Assembly: GCA_050298695.1 (NCBI GenBank)
Contig: JBNKUQ010000009.1
Location: forward strand, 1-55,193
Direction of reading: 5' to 3'
DNA length: 55,193 nt
Source of the DNA: CANLBN01 sp050298695
GTDB taxonomy: Bacteria; Pseudomonadota; Gammaproteobacteria; Pseudomonadales; Cellvibrionaceae
The translations under genes and the position numbers were made by a program. Numbering within the stretch: position 1 is the first letter of the stretch; each line of letters starts with the position of its first letter. A model generated the notes under the pieces. The model searched no databases and was not told where the DNA came from. It saw only the letters and a list, made by a program, of their open reading frames with translations. Of the stretch, positions 1 through 8,529 are shown piece by piece.

Positions 1-413
1 ACACCATCACAAACGGCAGGAATATAGCGGGAAAAAACTTCCCAGTTCCCGGAATGGGGCAATAGCACGATAAGCCCTCTTTCATCCGCTTGAGCCTGTT
101 TAAATAGGTCATGATTTTCAAAGGCAACAATATGTTTTTCCAGCCATGAGTACGGCCGATGCCAAATAGCGGCCATTTCAAATAGCAACATCCCCGTATG
201 TTGTAGGCTGCTGAAAACCAGTTTTTTTTGTTCTCGTGGGGATAATTCTGGGAAACAATGCGCAATATTCGCTTGGGTCGTACGCAGGCTGCGATTGGGA
301 ATAAGCCATAAGCCAAAGCCTATTACACGACCTAGCAGCCTACACATGCGCAAAGGCATGCGACCACTTAGCGACAAGCATGAGGCAGCGATTTGACCGT
401 ATGTGAGTTTCAT
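1..413 (-). CDS. LpxL/HtrB-family lipid A acyltransferase (5' part, runs off the window)
   Basis: The reading frame starts with ATG at 413 and stays open to the window edge, giving the first 137 residues of a protein that is usually about 300 long. It has a hydrophobic N-terminus and the family motif HSGNWE at residues 120-125, where His and Glu form the HX4(D/E) acyltransferase dyad. Family members sit on the inner membrane and add a secondary acyl chain to the lipid A precursor. In Pseudomonas a homologue lies beside tag-glyQ-glyS; here glyQ is 12 kb away, so the intervening DNA looks inserted. I cannot separate LpxL from LpxM or the 2-hydroxylaurate-specific type from this part alone. Confidence 0.88.
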   Translation of the reverse strand, partial: MKLTYGQIAASCLSLSGRMPLRMCRLLGRVIGFGLWLIPNRSLRTTQANIAHCFPELSPREQKKLVFSSLQHTGMLLFEMAAIWHRPYSWLEKHIVAFENHDLFKQAQADERGLIVLLPHSGNWEVFSRYIPAVCDG

Positions 414-552
414 AGATAATGGAAAATGCTTCTAAAAGTGCGCCAGCTTACCTGAAAGTGTTAATAAATACTAAAATTTAACTCGGGCTTTATGATGGGA
501 TAGTAAAGGCACAAGATCTCGGCACATGCACAAATTAAAGTAAATTTGGGGA

Positions 553-784
553 GATAAGCTCTTAAACGTACGTTATCGAGAGAGCGATGATGGTAAGACA
601 ATCATCTCGACCGTTGAAATAGTTGTGGATGAAAGGCCAAAACCCAAACGAGGTAGCTAACAACGAGGATATTTAGTGGCTAGAGCTAAATCAATTGTTG
701 GCTAAAGATTAGTTTCGAAGAAATAAGTTTGCGTAATAAAGCAAAGGAATCGGGTGGTCAGTGGGATAAAAGTAGTAAATATTG
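553..784 (+). pseudogene. Remnant of a small orphan protein gene
   Basis: One frame (553-660) reads as an open peptide containing VRYRESDDG and STVEIVVDERPKPKRG, with no start codon and a TAA at 658-660. A different frame (741-784) reads KESGGQWDKSS. These two pieces resemble the front and back of a small protein family with a GGxWD motif that I remember from mobile DNA. The middle is scrambled and contains stops. The stretch 414-552 shows nothing else I can support. Confidence 0.35.
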
Positions 785-793
785 AGAATTAAC

Positions 794-1186
794 ATGAAAC
801 CAGGAATTCTGAATATAATCTATTTTGTACTCGGTTATCTTTCTTTAAGTTCTGCACTTCAGATTTATGAAGTTTTTAAAAGTAATATATCTAATGGCTA
901 TAGCATCCTATACATCGTTAGCCTATCAACTTTAGTCGTAATCGGTTCGTTAGTAGCGATATTTGCTTTTATCAAACGGATACCATGGGCAAAGTGGGCA
1001 AGCCTTGTAGTAGTAGGCTTACCGGGTATGTTATCTATAGTAACAGGGGTGTATTTAATGCTTATCAATCCTGAAATAGTCAAAGTTTTACTAATCACAA
1101 CAGTACCTAAAGGTTTAGCCTTTCTTTTTCTAGCTTACAAAATATATACAAGTAAGCCACTTAAACATTATTTAGAAAATGCATAA
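794..1186 (+). CDS. Small four-helix membrane protein, unknown function
   Basis: A 130-residue protein with four hydrophobic segments (about residues 7-27, 38-62, 68-90 and 98-118) separated by short polar loops. ATG at 794 is preferred over TTG at 782 because a GAG-containing Shine-Dalgarno-like stretch lies about 9 bases upstream of it. The stop codon overlaps the first core site of an attC-like palindrome, the normal geometry of an integron gene cassette. I do not recognise a family. Confidence 0.65.
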   Translation: MKPGILNIIYFVLGYLSLSSALQIYEVFKSNISNGYSILYIVSLSTLVVIGSLVAIFAFIKRIPWAKWASLVVVGLPGMLSIVTGVYLMLINPEIVKVLLITTVPKGLAFLFLAYKIYTSKPLKHYLENA

Positions 1187-1232
1187 CAAAAAGAGCCACA
1201 GGAAAAATTTTGCTGTGCTATTGGTGTTAGGT
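1181..1232 (+). repeat. attC-like recombination site
   Basis: The inverse core-like site GCATAAC (1181-1187, one mismatch to RYYYAAC) and a perfect core site GTTAGGT (1226-1232, GTTRRRY) bound an imperfect palindrome with inner arms CACAG and CTGTG. The next gene starts 6 bases after the core site. At 52 bp it is short for an attC site but has the expected order of elements. Confidence 0.6.
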
Positions 1233-1237
1233 GATAT

Positions 1238-1543
1238 ATGGCATTAGAGCTTAGATGCGAGGAGAAATCTAGCTTCATTGATCATCACGAAGAAGAATTG
1301 CTTGACATTGCGTACGATGAATCCTTATATCCACAAATGAAGTGGCTATGGGATTGCTTTTACGATAGCCCGATAATTAGTTGTGATGCTGCTAACGATT
1401 TTGTGCATGAGCTTATAGCTCTCAGAAGTGCATTCGCTAAAAATGAAAGTAAGTTATATTTACTTGCCACAATTGATAAATTGTTACCTTTGTTTAGTTA
1501 TGCTTATAAGCAAAAAAAACCGGTAAAATGTTTTAGTGATTAA
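1238..1543 (+). CDS. Integron-cassette orphan protein, 101 aa
   Basis: A soluble, acidic, helix-rich protein with no membrane segment or signal peptide. It begins 6 bases after one attC-like core site and ends 9 bases before the next, so it fits a one-gene cassette. No family or motif is recognised. It has no strong Shine-Dalgarno sequence of its own, which is common for cassette genes. Confidence 0.62.
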   Translation: MALELRCEEKSSFIDHHEEELLDIAYDESLYPQMKWLWDCFYDSPIISCDAANDFVHELIALRSAFAKNESKLYLLATIDKLLPLFSYAYKQKKPVKCFSD

Positions 1544-1551
1544 CATTAGCC

Positions 1552-1620
1552 ACCTAACAATTAAAGTCACCGACATCAAAACTGCCGCTTCGCTCTGGTT
1601 TTTCTGCGAGTGCTTTAGGC
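1552..1620 (+). repeat. attC-like recombination site
   Basis: ACCTAAC (1552-1558) matches the inverse core RYYYAAC exactly. TTTAGGC (1614-1620) matches the core GTTRRRY except for the first base. The 69 bp between them form an imperfect palindrome with inner AAAAC/GTTTT arms around CGCTTCGC. The next gene starts 24 bases downstream. Confidence 0.6.
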
Positions 1621-1643
1621 ATTAGCTAATCAAGTAAGAAAAT

Positions 1644-1976
1644 ATGGGAGCAATCGCAATAAGGCTTGATCCAAAAAAACTGAATAACCCAGACTTAGAT
1701 ATACGTTACGAAATTCCGGGGAAAATTGAAGAATTGACAAGTGGTGCAATTCGAGATGATGGATATGATTACTTGGATGAATGTGGGAATATTATGGTTA
1801 TTTATTTGTCCTCCGAAGAGCCTGAAAGACAAATTAAGGCAGTGATTAAGATACTATCAGAGAATGTTTTTCATGGTAACCATATTCTCGAGTCAGCTGA
1901 AATTGGAATAAAAGTATTGGATAAATACGAAGTAATCTATCCACCCGGAGCCAGTATGGAGCTAGCATTTGAATAA
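1644..1976 (+). CDS. Integron-cassette orphan protein, 110 aa
   Basis: A soluble acidic protein starting shortly after an attC-like site. No signal peptide, membrane helix or known motif is seen. The next gene starts 24 bases after its stop with no attC-like palindrome between, so the two probably form a two-gene cassette. Small acidic pairs of this kind are often immunity-like, but nothing in the sequence proves it. Confidence 0.6.
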   Translation: MGAIAIRLDPKKLNNPDLDIRYEIPGKIEELTSGAIRDDGYDYLDECGNIMVIYLSSEEPERQIKAVIKILSENVFHGNHILESAEIGIKVLDKYEVIYPPGASMELAFE

Positions 1977-1999
1977 TAGCAGTACGCGAACCGAATATC

Positions 2000-2485
2000 A
2001 TGGAAATATCAGATTTTAAATTATCTAAAACACAAAATTGGTTTTGTGAATTTCTTGGGTACGAAATAGAAGTAAATCTCGAAATCGATGATGAAGAATT
2101 GATCGAAGATTTCAAATACTTGGTAAATGAAATTAATAAATGGGATGCCGGCCTTTTCCGAAAAATACAACCCATGTTATTTTCATATTACCAAGATACA
2201 CTTCTGTGTTGTGGCGAAACGGAGCCCGTGATAGATAATGAAGAAGATATATGGGAGCATGTAAGTATTGGGGCTCTCTATCTGTTTTCTCATGATTCCC
2301 TATGCTATGTAATGGCAAGCGGTGGTTGTGACTGGGAAGAAGAGCACGGCTTAGAAATCGATCTTGATGAGACTGGCAGAATACTTTATGTCGGGTCATT
2401 TATCAGCAATGGTTTTCAATCAGACCCTAAAAACCCTAGGCACGGAAATTATGTTAAGGCTAACTTATCAAGCGGCTCAATCTGA
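2000..2485 (+). CDS. Acidic cassette protein, possibly DUF6985-like, 161 aa
   Basis: A soluble, strongly acidic protein (many Asp/Glu, EEDIWEH and DWEEEHGLEI stretches). The C-terminal part, with a WEEEHGLEI strand followed by a GRILYVGSF strand, resembles DUF6985-type proteins from memory, but no search was possible. It is the second gene of a probable two-gene cassette and overlaps the start of a long attC-like hairpin at its 3' end. Confidence 0.6.
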   Translation: MEISDFKLSKTQNWFCEFLGYEIEVNLEIDDEELIEDFKYLVNEINKWDAGLFRKIQPMLFSYYQDTLLCCGETEPVIDNEEDIWEHVSIGALYLFSHDSLCYVMASGGCDWEEEHGLEIDLDETGRILYVGSFISNGFQSDPKNPRHGNYVKANLSSGSI

Positions 2486-2562
2486 TTTCCACTACGTTGC
2501 TCGTTTTGTGCTTTTCCGCTACGCTCGCACAAAACAACCAACTCCGTTTCGGCAGCTTAAAT
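2458..2562 (+). repeat. Long attC-like hairpin
   Basis: GGCTAAC (2458-2464) and CTTAAAT (2556-2562) are degenerate core sites, each about one mismatch from consensus. Between them GTTTTGTGC (2503-2511) pairs perfectly with GCACAAAAC (2527-2535) around CGCTACGCTC, the look of long attC sites in marine gammaproteobacteria. From 2563 to 2724 there is no gene; a core-like GTTAGAG occurs at 2710-2716, nine bases before the next start. Confidence 0.5.
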
Positions 2563-2724
2563 AAAAACCTGTTTTAAATTAAGTAGAAGGCTGTAGCTTT
2601 GCTCGTGTTTTTGGGGTTTTTTACTGTCTCGTTATGGGAATAATAGATAGTCGTGTTCGTCCGAGGTGAGGAGATGACGATTTTTTTTGCACGTTAAAAT
2701 TTGATCGCTGTTAGAGGGGGAGAG

Positions 2725-3531
2725 ATGTCAATCAATGCGCCAACACAAGTCCACTTCATCCAACGCCTGTATCGAGAGGGCCGCATCGGTCTCGATGCCG
2801 TTTATGACATGTTCTACAAGACGCCGAAGTCGCGGAATCCGAGCGCGCTGGAAAGCATTCTTCTCAGCCACTACGCGGATGGCGAAACTGGCGAGTTAAT
2901 TGTCGTAGATCGTGAAACAGGCGAGGACGTTCCCCTTCCAGACGACACTGTTATGGAAAATCCCGAGCGGTATGACGTCGTATACAACGGCTGTGCGGGA
3001 AGGGAAGCTGCGGAGTTCGAGATGTTCGCCGGCCGCCTTATTTGCGCAGATGGCGCCGAGGTGATATCACCTGAGTTGGTTACCATCCACGGCGACTCGA
3101 AGGTGGCACTACCACTAATTCGTCGGTTGGAAGGGTTCACGAACTATGTTGGCCATCTCGTCATCCAGCGCCGCTTCGAGGATTTTTCAGCTCTGTTTTG
3201 GGACCCGGAGAACGAGAAGCACACTCCGCAAGGGCTGGAAACCAAGTTCGTTGAACTGGAACGTAAGTATGGTCACTTCGAGGTGTTTCATGAGCCGAAG
3301 GTCTACACGATTTATGCTGGTGAGGGTCGGGGTCGCAAGCACTTCGAGGAGATGAAGCTGCCAAAAGGCGCCACGCGCGATCAGCGCGTCGGTGCTGCCG
3401 GTTTCTGTTTGGCAAGTTCGATCACGCCGAATGGAATTCCCCGATGGGGGGTGGATGTTTATTTGGAGACGGTGGAAGCCAAAACGGGGGAGTTTCGTAT
3501 AACGCATATCGAGTGGCGCTTTACTTATTGA
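2725..3531 (+). CDS. Hypothetical protein of foreign composition, 268 aa
   Basis: A soluble protein of unknown family. ATG at 2725 is chosen over TTG at 2701 because the purine-rich GGGGGAGAG lies just upstream and a core-like GTTAGAG sits at 2710-2716, as expected for a cassette gene. The gene is clearly richer in G and C than the AT-rich genes around it, with many codons ending in C or G, so it probably came from a different donor. No catalytic motif is obvious. Confidence 0.65.
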   Translation: MSINAPTQVHFIQRLYREGRIGLDAVYDMFYKTPKSRNPSALESILLSHYADGETGELIVVDRETGEDVPLPDDTVMENPERYDVVYNGCAGREAAEFEMFAGRLICADGAEVISPELVTIHGDSKVALPLIRRLEGFTNYVGHLVIQRRFEDFSALFWDPENEKHTPQGLETKFVELERKYGHFEVFHEPKVYTIYAGEGRGRKHFEEMKLPKGATRDQRVGAAGFCLASSITPNGIPRWGVDVYLETVEAKTGEFRITHIEWRFTY

Positions 3532-3768
3532 TCCCTGCAAATAAAACTGACTAGATTTAGGCAAGTACAGAATGAGTGCCTGTCAGATACTATTGCAAAA
3601 AGATGAAAGGGCTGTGTTTGGCCACAAAAAGCGATGCTTGAAGTTATTTGGCAAAGCGTGAGCCATGATGGCAGTCTATACCCTTATTTTGCGCAGGGTT
3701 ATGGCAAAATATAGGGAAGCTCTGGGCGAAGGATGCTAGAATGCCCGGCTTTTTTTAGATGCTAATTT

Positions 3769-4521
3769 ATGCCGCCTAGCGCTAAGCAATCCGGCTCTCC
3801 GCTGATACAGAGATTGCACGAATTATCAGTATTGGATGATAGGTTGCCACATTCACGTTTTGTGGCGACAGTGGGTAAATTCATCGATTTTTCGGAGGCT
3901 ATTCCACTCTCTGAGTTTTTAAGTGAGTTGAGGCACGCAGCGGTTAGTCATGGCAGCCATTGCCATAGTGCTAGCGATAACAATACCGGCGCTGCCGGGG
4001 CTAAGGCCCACTATATTCGCGCTCGTGGTGACATGATGGCGTTTATTGTGCAGAGCTTTATCACTGAGGATTGCCCGGTTTCACTGCGATTACCACTGGT
4101 CAGCGATGCTACCTATACTCACGAGGACCAAGGACTTGGTTCTTATCAGCGTTTTTATGCCTTGCACCAGCGTGAAATGGAATCCAGTGTGGCGAAACTG
4201 CAGGCATCTGTCCGTGGATATCTTTCAGCTAATTCGCCAAGTTTGGCGCAATTGGTTGCACTGGAGTCCAGGCTCAGTGAAATTCTTACGGTTTATAGCC
4301 GCAAGGCACTTGCGGTAATTCCCTCCCTTTTGGCCAAGCGTTTTCACTATCTCTATTTTGACCCGCCTCAAAGCGTGGCGGGTGGTGGTGAAGGCAGTGT
4401 TTTACAGACCTTTCTGCTTGAAATGCAGAGTGTGCTACTGGCTGAACTAGATAGTAGATTACAACCCACACTGGGGCTGATAGAGGCCTTAGTTAAAAAA
4501 GAGGAAGAGAGTAAAAAATGA
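3769..4521 (+). CDS. DUF3348-like protein, first gene of a Zorya-like motor operon
   Basis: A 250-residue, mostly helical cytoplasmic protein with no signal peptide. The middle part (about residues 125-195: YQRFYALHQREMESSV, then AVIPSLLAKRFHYL) matches what I remember of DUF3348. The stop overlaps the start of the next gene by four bases (ATGA), so translation is probably coupled. It is the first of four co-directional genes whose other members encode a MotA/TolQ-like channel, an OmpA-like stator partner and a DUF2894 protein. The function of DUF3348 is not established; here it probably acts with the motor. The upstream gap 3532-3768 should hold the operon promoter but no clear consensus is visible. 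Confidence 0.8.
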   Translation: MPPSAKQSGSPLIQRLHELSVLDDRLPHSRFVATVGKFIDFSEAIPLSEFLSELRHAAVSHGSHCHSASDNNTGAAGAKAHYIRARGDMMAFIVQSFITEDCPVSLRLPLVSDATYTHEDQGLGSYQRFYALHQREMESSVAKLQASVRGYLSANSPSLAQLVALESRLSEILTVYSRKALAVIPSLLAKRFHYLYFDPPQSVAGGGEGSVLQTFLLEMQSVLLAELDSRLQPTLGLIEALVKKEEESKK

Positions 4522-6635
4522 CAAGAAGACTGTCTGTTGCTGCGTTTGTATTGGGCGCAAGCATTGTGGTGTGGATGGGCGCCAGTTTTATGGCTACCAA
4601 TCTATTGGCTTTTGTTGTCACCGCTATGATAGGTGTGGTTTATATTATTGGTTTTATGGAGTTGATGCGCTTTCAGCGCGATACCGATACGCTCAGCCAT
4701 GCCCTGGCAATTACCGATCAGACGGTAACCGATTTAAGTGAATGGCTTGGCTTATTGTCGCCTGCCTTGTCCAGCAGTGTACGGCTACGCATTAAGGGAG
4801 AGCATGCGTCTCTGCCTGCGCCCATGGTAACGCCTTATTTAGTCGGGTTACTGGTGATGCTTGGGCTATTGGGTACCTTTGCCGGTATGGTCGAGACATT
4901 AAAGGGCGCCGTATCGGCGTTGGAAGGCACAACGGAATTAGAGGCGATTCGCGCCGGTCTGACGGCGCCGATTAAAGGCTTGAGCTTGGCCTTTGGGACC
5001 TCGGTTGCCGGTGTGAGCGCATCTGCCATGCTAGGATTTATATCGACATTGAGTCGACGCCAGCGATCCCTGGCCTCGCAATTGCTCGATAGCAAAATGA
5101 TGAGTATCTTTCAGGGTTTCTCCCTTAGTTATAATCGTGAACAAACATTTAAGGCCATGCAGGAGCAGGCACAATCCTTACCTGCAGTCGTACAGTCATT
5201 GACATCCGTCGCCAAAAGCCTGGAGAACTTCAGTGGTGATATCAGTCGGCAGCTTATTGCTAACCAAGAGCAATTTCATCGTGAACTCAGTGCTACCTAT
5301 ACGACACTTGCCAGTTCAGTGGATGGCAGCCTAAAACAAAGCCTGGGGGATAGCAGTCGTTTATTTGGAGAACATCTGCAGTCATCGGTTGCTGAACTTA
5401 ATCCTTTAATTTCCACTATGGTGAATTCCGTTAGTCAGGATATGGTCGCCACCCATACACGCTTAGCCAAGAATATTGAGCAGCAGTTTGGCCAGCTGTC
5501 ACAGCAGCTTGTCGGGGTGACGAAAGAAACAGCGCAACTATGGGCCCAAGGGGTCAGTGATTATCAGCGCGCCAATGATGGCATGGTTGAGCGTGTGGCC
5601 AGCACTTTGGATAAGCATAACGATCAATTTGTTAGCGCAACCAGTGAGATGCTGAATCGCTTTGGTGAGGCGGGTGACAACCGGGTTGAGCAGCAGCAGG
5701 TGCAAGATCAGCAACGACTCACACGTTGGCGCGAGGCCTTTGAACAAATGACGGCTGGGGTACAACAGAGCCTGATGGATATGTCTGCCAGCAATCAAAC
5801 GGCTTCGCAAATGATGCTGGATAAAATGGGTTCTCTATTAAGCTCTACCGAGCAGCTCGTCGATAGTCGTATTGAAAGTGAAGGCCTCTGGTTACGTAGC
5901 TACGAAACCAGAATGGCGACCTTAACGACGCAACTAAGCGAACAATTAATTTTGCTGAGAAATGAAGAGGCGCACCGGGGTAATAAGGCGGTAGAGCAAC
6001 TGAAAACCTTGGGCGCTGACGTTGCTGAACATCTTCAGAAGCTGGGAAGTGGCTTAGAGCAGCCGATGACGCGCTTGATTGAAACTGCCTCTGAAACCCC
6101 GCGAGCAGCAGCTGAAGTCATTAGCCAGTTGCGCGCAGAAATGTCCAATACCATAGAGCGGGATAACCAATTATTGGCGGAGCGGCAGCAAATTTTTGAG
6201 CAGTTAACAACCGTTGCCAATGTTTTACAGCAGTCGTCAATGCAACAAAACGATACCTTGCAAGACTTGGTCACGATGTCCGCTGAGACACTTAAGGACA
6301 TTAGTACCCGTTTTGGTGAGCAAGTCGACACTGAGTCTGCGCGCCTTTCCCGCGCGGCTGATCATTTTAGCGGGAGTGCGGTTGAGCTTGCCAGTATGAG
6401 TGATGCCTTCGGTACTGCTGTTGAACAATTTAGTCAGTCTAATCGCGATATTGGCGATATGTTAGCGCTGGTTGAAGGGGCCTTACAGGCAAGTGCTGAA
6501 CGCAGTGATGAGCAAATGGGTTATTACGTGGCGCAGGCAAGAGAAATTATTGATCACACCATCCTGTCGCAACAAGATGTGATTGAACAGTTGCGCCAGC
6601 TGAGCCGCAATACTTTAGCGCTTGAGCAGGTGTAA
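4518..6635 (+). CDS. MotA/TolQ/ExbB-like channel with long helical tail (DUF802-type, ZorA-like)
   Basis: A 705-residue inner-membrane protein. Two hydrophobic segments lie at about residues 7-27 and 30-50, and the channel helices at about 105-127 (LGLLGTFAGM) and 153-177 (LSLAFGTSVAG). The Thr residues 120 and 161 sit where MotA/ExbB proteins line the ion path. Residues 190-705 are a long polar, Gln- and Ser-rich helical region with repeated coiled-coil character, projecting into the cytoplasm. This layout, a proton-channel head with a very long tail followed by a one-helix OmpA-domain partner, matches ZorA of Zorya defence systems. Genomes with DUF3348 and DUF2894 neighbours label this gene DUF802 or MotA/TolQ. 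The function is inferred only. Confidence 0.8.
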   Translation: MTRRLSVAAFVLGASIVVWMGASFMATNLLAFVVTAMIGVVYIIGFMELMRFQRDTDTLSHALAITDQTVTDLSEWLGLLSPALSSSVRLRIKGEHASLPAPMVTPYLVGLLVMLGLLGTFAGMVETLKGAVSALEGTTELEAIRAGLTAPIKGLSLAFGTSVAGVSASAMLGFISTLSRRQRSLASQLLDSKMMSIFQGFSLSYNREQTFKAMQEQAQSLPAVVQSLTSVAKSLENFSGDISRQLIANQEQFHRELSATYTTLASSVDGSLKQSLGDSSRLFGEHLQSSVAELNPLISTMVNSVSQDMVATHTRLAKNIEQQFGQLSQQLVGVTKETAQLWAQGVSDYQRANDGMVERVASTLDKHNDQFVSATSEMLNRFGEAGDNRVEQQQVQDQQRLTRWREAFEQMTAGVQQSLMDMSASNQTASQMMLDKMGSLLSSTEQLVDSRIESEGLWLRSYETRMATLTTQLSEQLILLRNEEAHRGNKAVEQLKTLGADVAEHLQKLGSGLEQPMTRLIETASETPRAAAEVISQLRAEMSNTIERDNQLLAERQQIFEQLTTVANVLQQSSMQQNDTLQDLVTMSAETLKDISTRFGEQVDTESARLSRAADHFSGSAVELASMSDAFGTAVEQFSQSNRDIGDMLALVEGALQASAERSDEQMGYYVAQAREIIDHTILSQQDVIEQLRQLSRNTLALEQV

Positions 6636-6637
6636 CT

Positions 6638-7261
6638 ATGAGTGGATTAAACGAAGGACTTGATGAGCAGCCGATCTGGCCAATTTTTGGCGACTTAATG
6701 GCGGGTTTGGTCGGTGTGTTTGTTCTGTTATTAGTGTGGGCGCTGGGGTTTCAACTGGAGCTTGCTCAAAGCCTGGAAACTGAAATCAGCAAACGCAAAA
6801 TGGAAGAGCAGCGCCGTATGGCCTTAGAAGAGGCGCTGTCCGATCCCCTCGCCACAGGGCGGGTAACCTTGCACAATGGACGTATAGGTATTAGTGGCAG
6901 TGTGTTGTTTACCAGTAACTCGTCCACCTTACAGGATGATGGGCGAGAGTTATTGCGAACCCTGGTTGCGCCCTTAAAAGTCTATTTGGGTGAGCGTGAA
7001 CAATTGCTTATGGTGAGTGGCTTTACGGATGACCGCCCGATTCAAACAGGTAATTTACACTACGCGGATAATTGGGAGCTGTCTGCTCAGCGGGCGCTCA
7101 CCGTCACCCGTGTCTTGATTGAAGAGGGTATGCCGCCCTCAATGGTATTTGCTGCCGCTTTTGGCGCCCAGCAGCCTGCCGTGCCTAATACAGACTATGC
7201 GAGTCGAGCGCAAAATCGGCGCGTCGAAATGGCACCCGTACCCAGGGGCTCTGGTTTGTAA
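6638..7261 (+). CDS. OmpA/MotB-domain stator partner (ZorB-like)
   Basis: A 207-residue protein with a short cytoplasmic N-terminus, one membrane helix (about residues 17-39), a charged linker and a C-terminal OmpA peptidoglycan-binding domain (about 80-200). Asp19 at the cytoplasmic edge of the helix (WPIFGDLMAG) corresponds to the proton-carrying Asp of MotB and ZorB. The domain shows GFTDDRP near residue 128, NWELSAQRA at 145-153 and RAQNRRVEM at 190-198, the usual peptidoglycan-binding pattern. It starts two bases after the channel gene and probably forms an ion-driven complex with it, anchored in the cell wall. Confidence 0.85.
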   Translation: MSGLNEGLDEQPIWPIFGDLMAGLVGVFVLLLVWALGFQLELAQSLETEISKRKMEEQRRMALEEALSDPLATGRVTLHNGRIGISGSVLFTSNSSTLQDDGRELLRTLVAPLKVYLGEREQLLMVSGFTDDRPIQTGNLHYADNWELSAQRALTVTRVLIEEGMPPSMVFAAAFGAQQPAVPNTDYASRAQNRRVEMAPVPRGSGL

Positions 7262-7297
7262 ATGGAATGTAGTGATTTGCATAAGGGTGTTCACACC

Positions 7298-8152
7298 ATG
7301 ACAGAAGCGTTTGCGGATGACTCTGCTAGAGATAGTGTCTGTGAAACGAACACACTTATGCAGCAGCTTAAAGTGTTAAGAGAGCAGGGGGCGAACCGTT
7401 ACGATCCGGTACGCTTTTGTTTTGTAGAGTCGCTGGTTCGGCGAGCCGCTAATCAGCAGAACAATGTCTGTCAATTGTTGGAATCGAAAGCCCGCATGGC
7501 GATTGATGATTATCAAGTGGCAAGGGAGTGCGCGCGCCTAGACGCTGAGAAATTTATCAAAATATTATCAGACACAATAGTGGATAATTTGCCCACGGGT
7601 TTATCAAATAACATCGCCAAGCTTTCTGCTGAGGCCAAGGATAGCTATCAGCAAGGATGCTTTAGTCGAGTGCAACAACTGGCCCGCCAATGGCAGCGGG
7701 TGGCTAATACCAAGACAACTATTTCTTTAGGTTTAGCCAGTTTGCGAGAGTATCTTAGCGACCCTGGAGCGGAGGCGGGCACCTCCTTGCCTGCGGATTT
7801 TGGTTTTAGTGAAGAATTAGAACAACAACGGAACAGGATTAATCAATGCGCTACCTTATCAGTCGATGAGAATAATCATCTGGGTGGCCACCATAGTAAA
7901 ACTGCATCCTTATCGACGAGAGTCGCGTTAAAGTCGAGTCTTGTCTATCAACAGCATCAGCGAAAAAAGCGCGCTAATGATTTTATTAATCTAGCCTTTA
8001 ATGAAACCCCCGAAAACCCTGGCCCACTTAATCCAGAGATACTTACCATACGTTTACTGCGACGTATCTGGGAAATTTCACCGGAGTATCTAAGCCGTTA
8101 CGTCAGTTATTTTGAAACCTTGCAGCGCCTGGATAAAGCGGGTGAGTTGTAG
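7298..8152 (+). CDS. DUF2894-like protein, last gene of the motor operon
   Basis: A soluble, helix-rich protein of about 284 residues. The N-terminal pattern (LREQGANRYDPVRFCFVESL) and the C-terminal pattern (RLLRRIWEISPEYLSRYVSY) match DUF2894, which accompanies DUF3348 in other genomes. ATG at 7298 is preferred because AAGGGTG lies about 10 bases upstream; ATG at 7262, immediately after the previous stop, is the alternative and adds 12 residues. There is no membrane segment or recognised nuclease or ATPase motif. As a cytoplasmic partner of an ion-driven membrane complex it could be an effector or assembly factor; this is inference. Confidence 0.75.
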   Translation: MTEAFADDSARDSVCETNTLMQQLKVLREQGANRYDPVRFCFVESLVRRAANQQNNVCQLLESKARMAIDDYQVARECARLDAEKFIKILSDTIVDNLPTGLSNNIAKLSAEAKDSYQQGCFSRVQQLARQWQRVANTKTTISLGLASLREYLSDPGAEAGTSLPADFGFSEELEQQRNRINQCATLSVDENNHLGGHHSKTASLSTRVALKSSLVYQQHQRKKRANDFINLAFNETPENPGPLNPEILTIRLLRRIWEISPEYLSRYVSYFETLQRLDKAGEL

Positions 8153-8280
8153 ATAATTGGACCTCCGCATATTTTAAGGTTCACTGTCGTACAGAGCGTT
8201 TCCAACGATTTTTTAAAGCAAATGATTAGCTAAGTGTCTCAATGCTGACTTCTTTTTTCGCTAAAGTAGTTTTACTTGAG

Positions 8281-8505
8281 TCACCCTTTCCCCTGAACAT
8301 GTTTCGCTAATCGCGCTTTTAACGATGGTGGAATATTATGAATGGTTAAGCTGTCTGAATTGGGGTCATAAACAATAGAATCGCCTAAGCAACTGGCGGA
8401 GCCGTGATTTATCCGGAATTAATTCTGGCTTTGAGCTTGGTTTATTTTGAGAGACAAATGTGGAAAACTCAGCGGTGGCGATATCTACAGGGCGTGCAAC
8501 ACTAA
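8281..8505 (-). pseudogene. yejK: C-terminal remnant of nucleoid-associated protein YejK/NdpA
   Basis: On the minus strand, 8505 to about 8375 reads TAEFSTFVSQNK followed by IPDKSRLRQL, like the YejK segment before its LRQL motif. A shifted frame then reads LGDSIVYDPNSDSLTI and NIPPSLKARL to a TGA at 8281-8283, like the YejK C-terminus. About 15 residues between the two blocks are missing and the frame changes. The N-terminal two thirds are absent, cut off by IS110-like sequence. Intact YejK binds nucleoid DNA. The flanking 8153-8280 shows no gene. Confidence 0.6.
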
Positions 8506-8529
8506 CTGGGAAAAGCAGGGCAAAAACTT

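Noticed and set aside
3769..8152. Calling the operon a canonical Zorya system
   Set aside because: Only the channel-stator pair fits. No ZorC/D (helicase/nuclease), ZorE or ZorF/G gene is present, and DUF3348/DUF2894 are not known Zorya parts.
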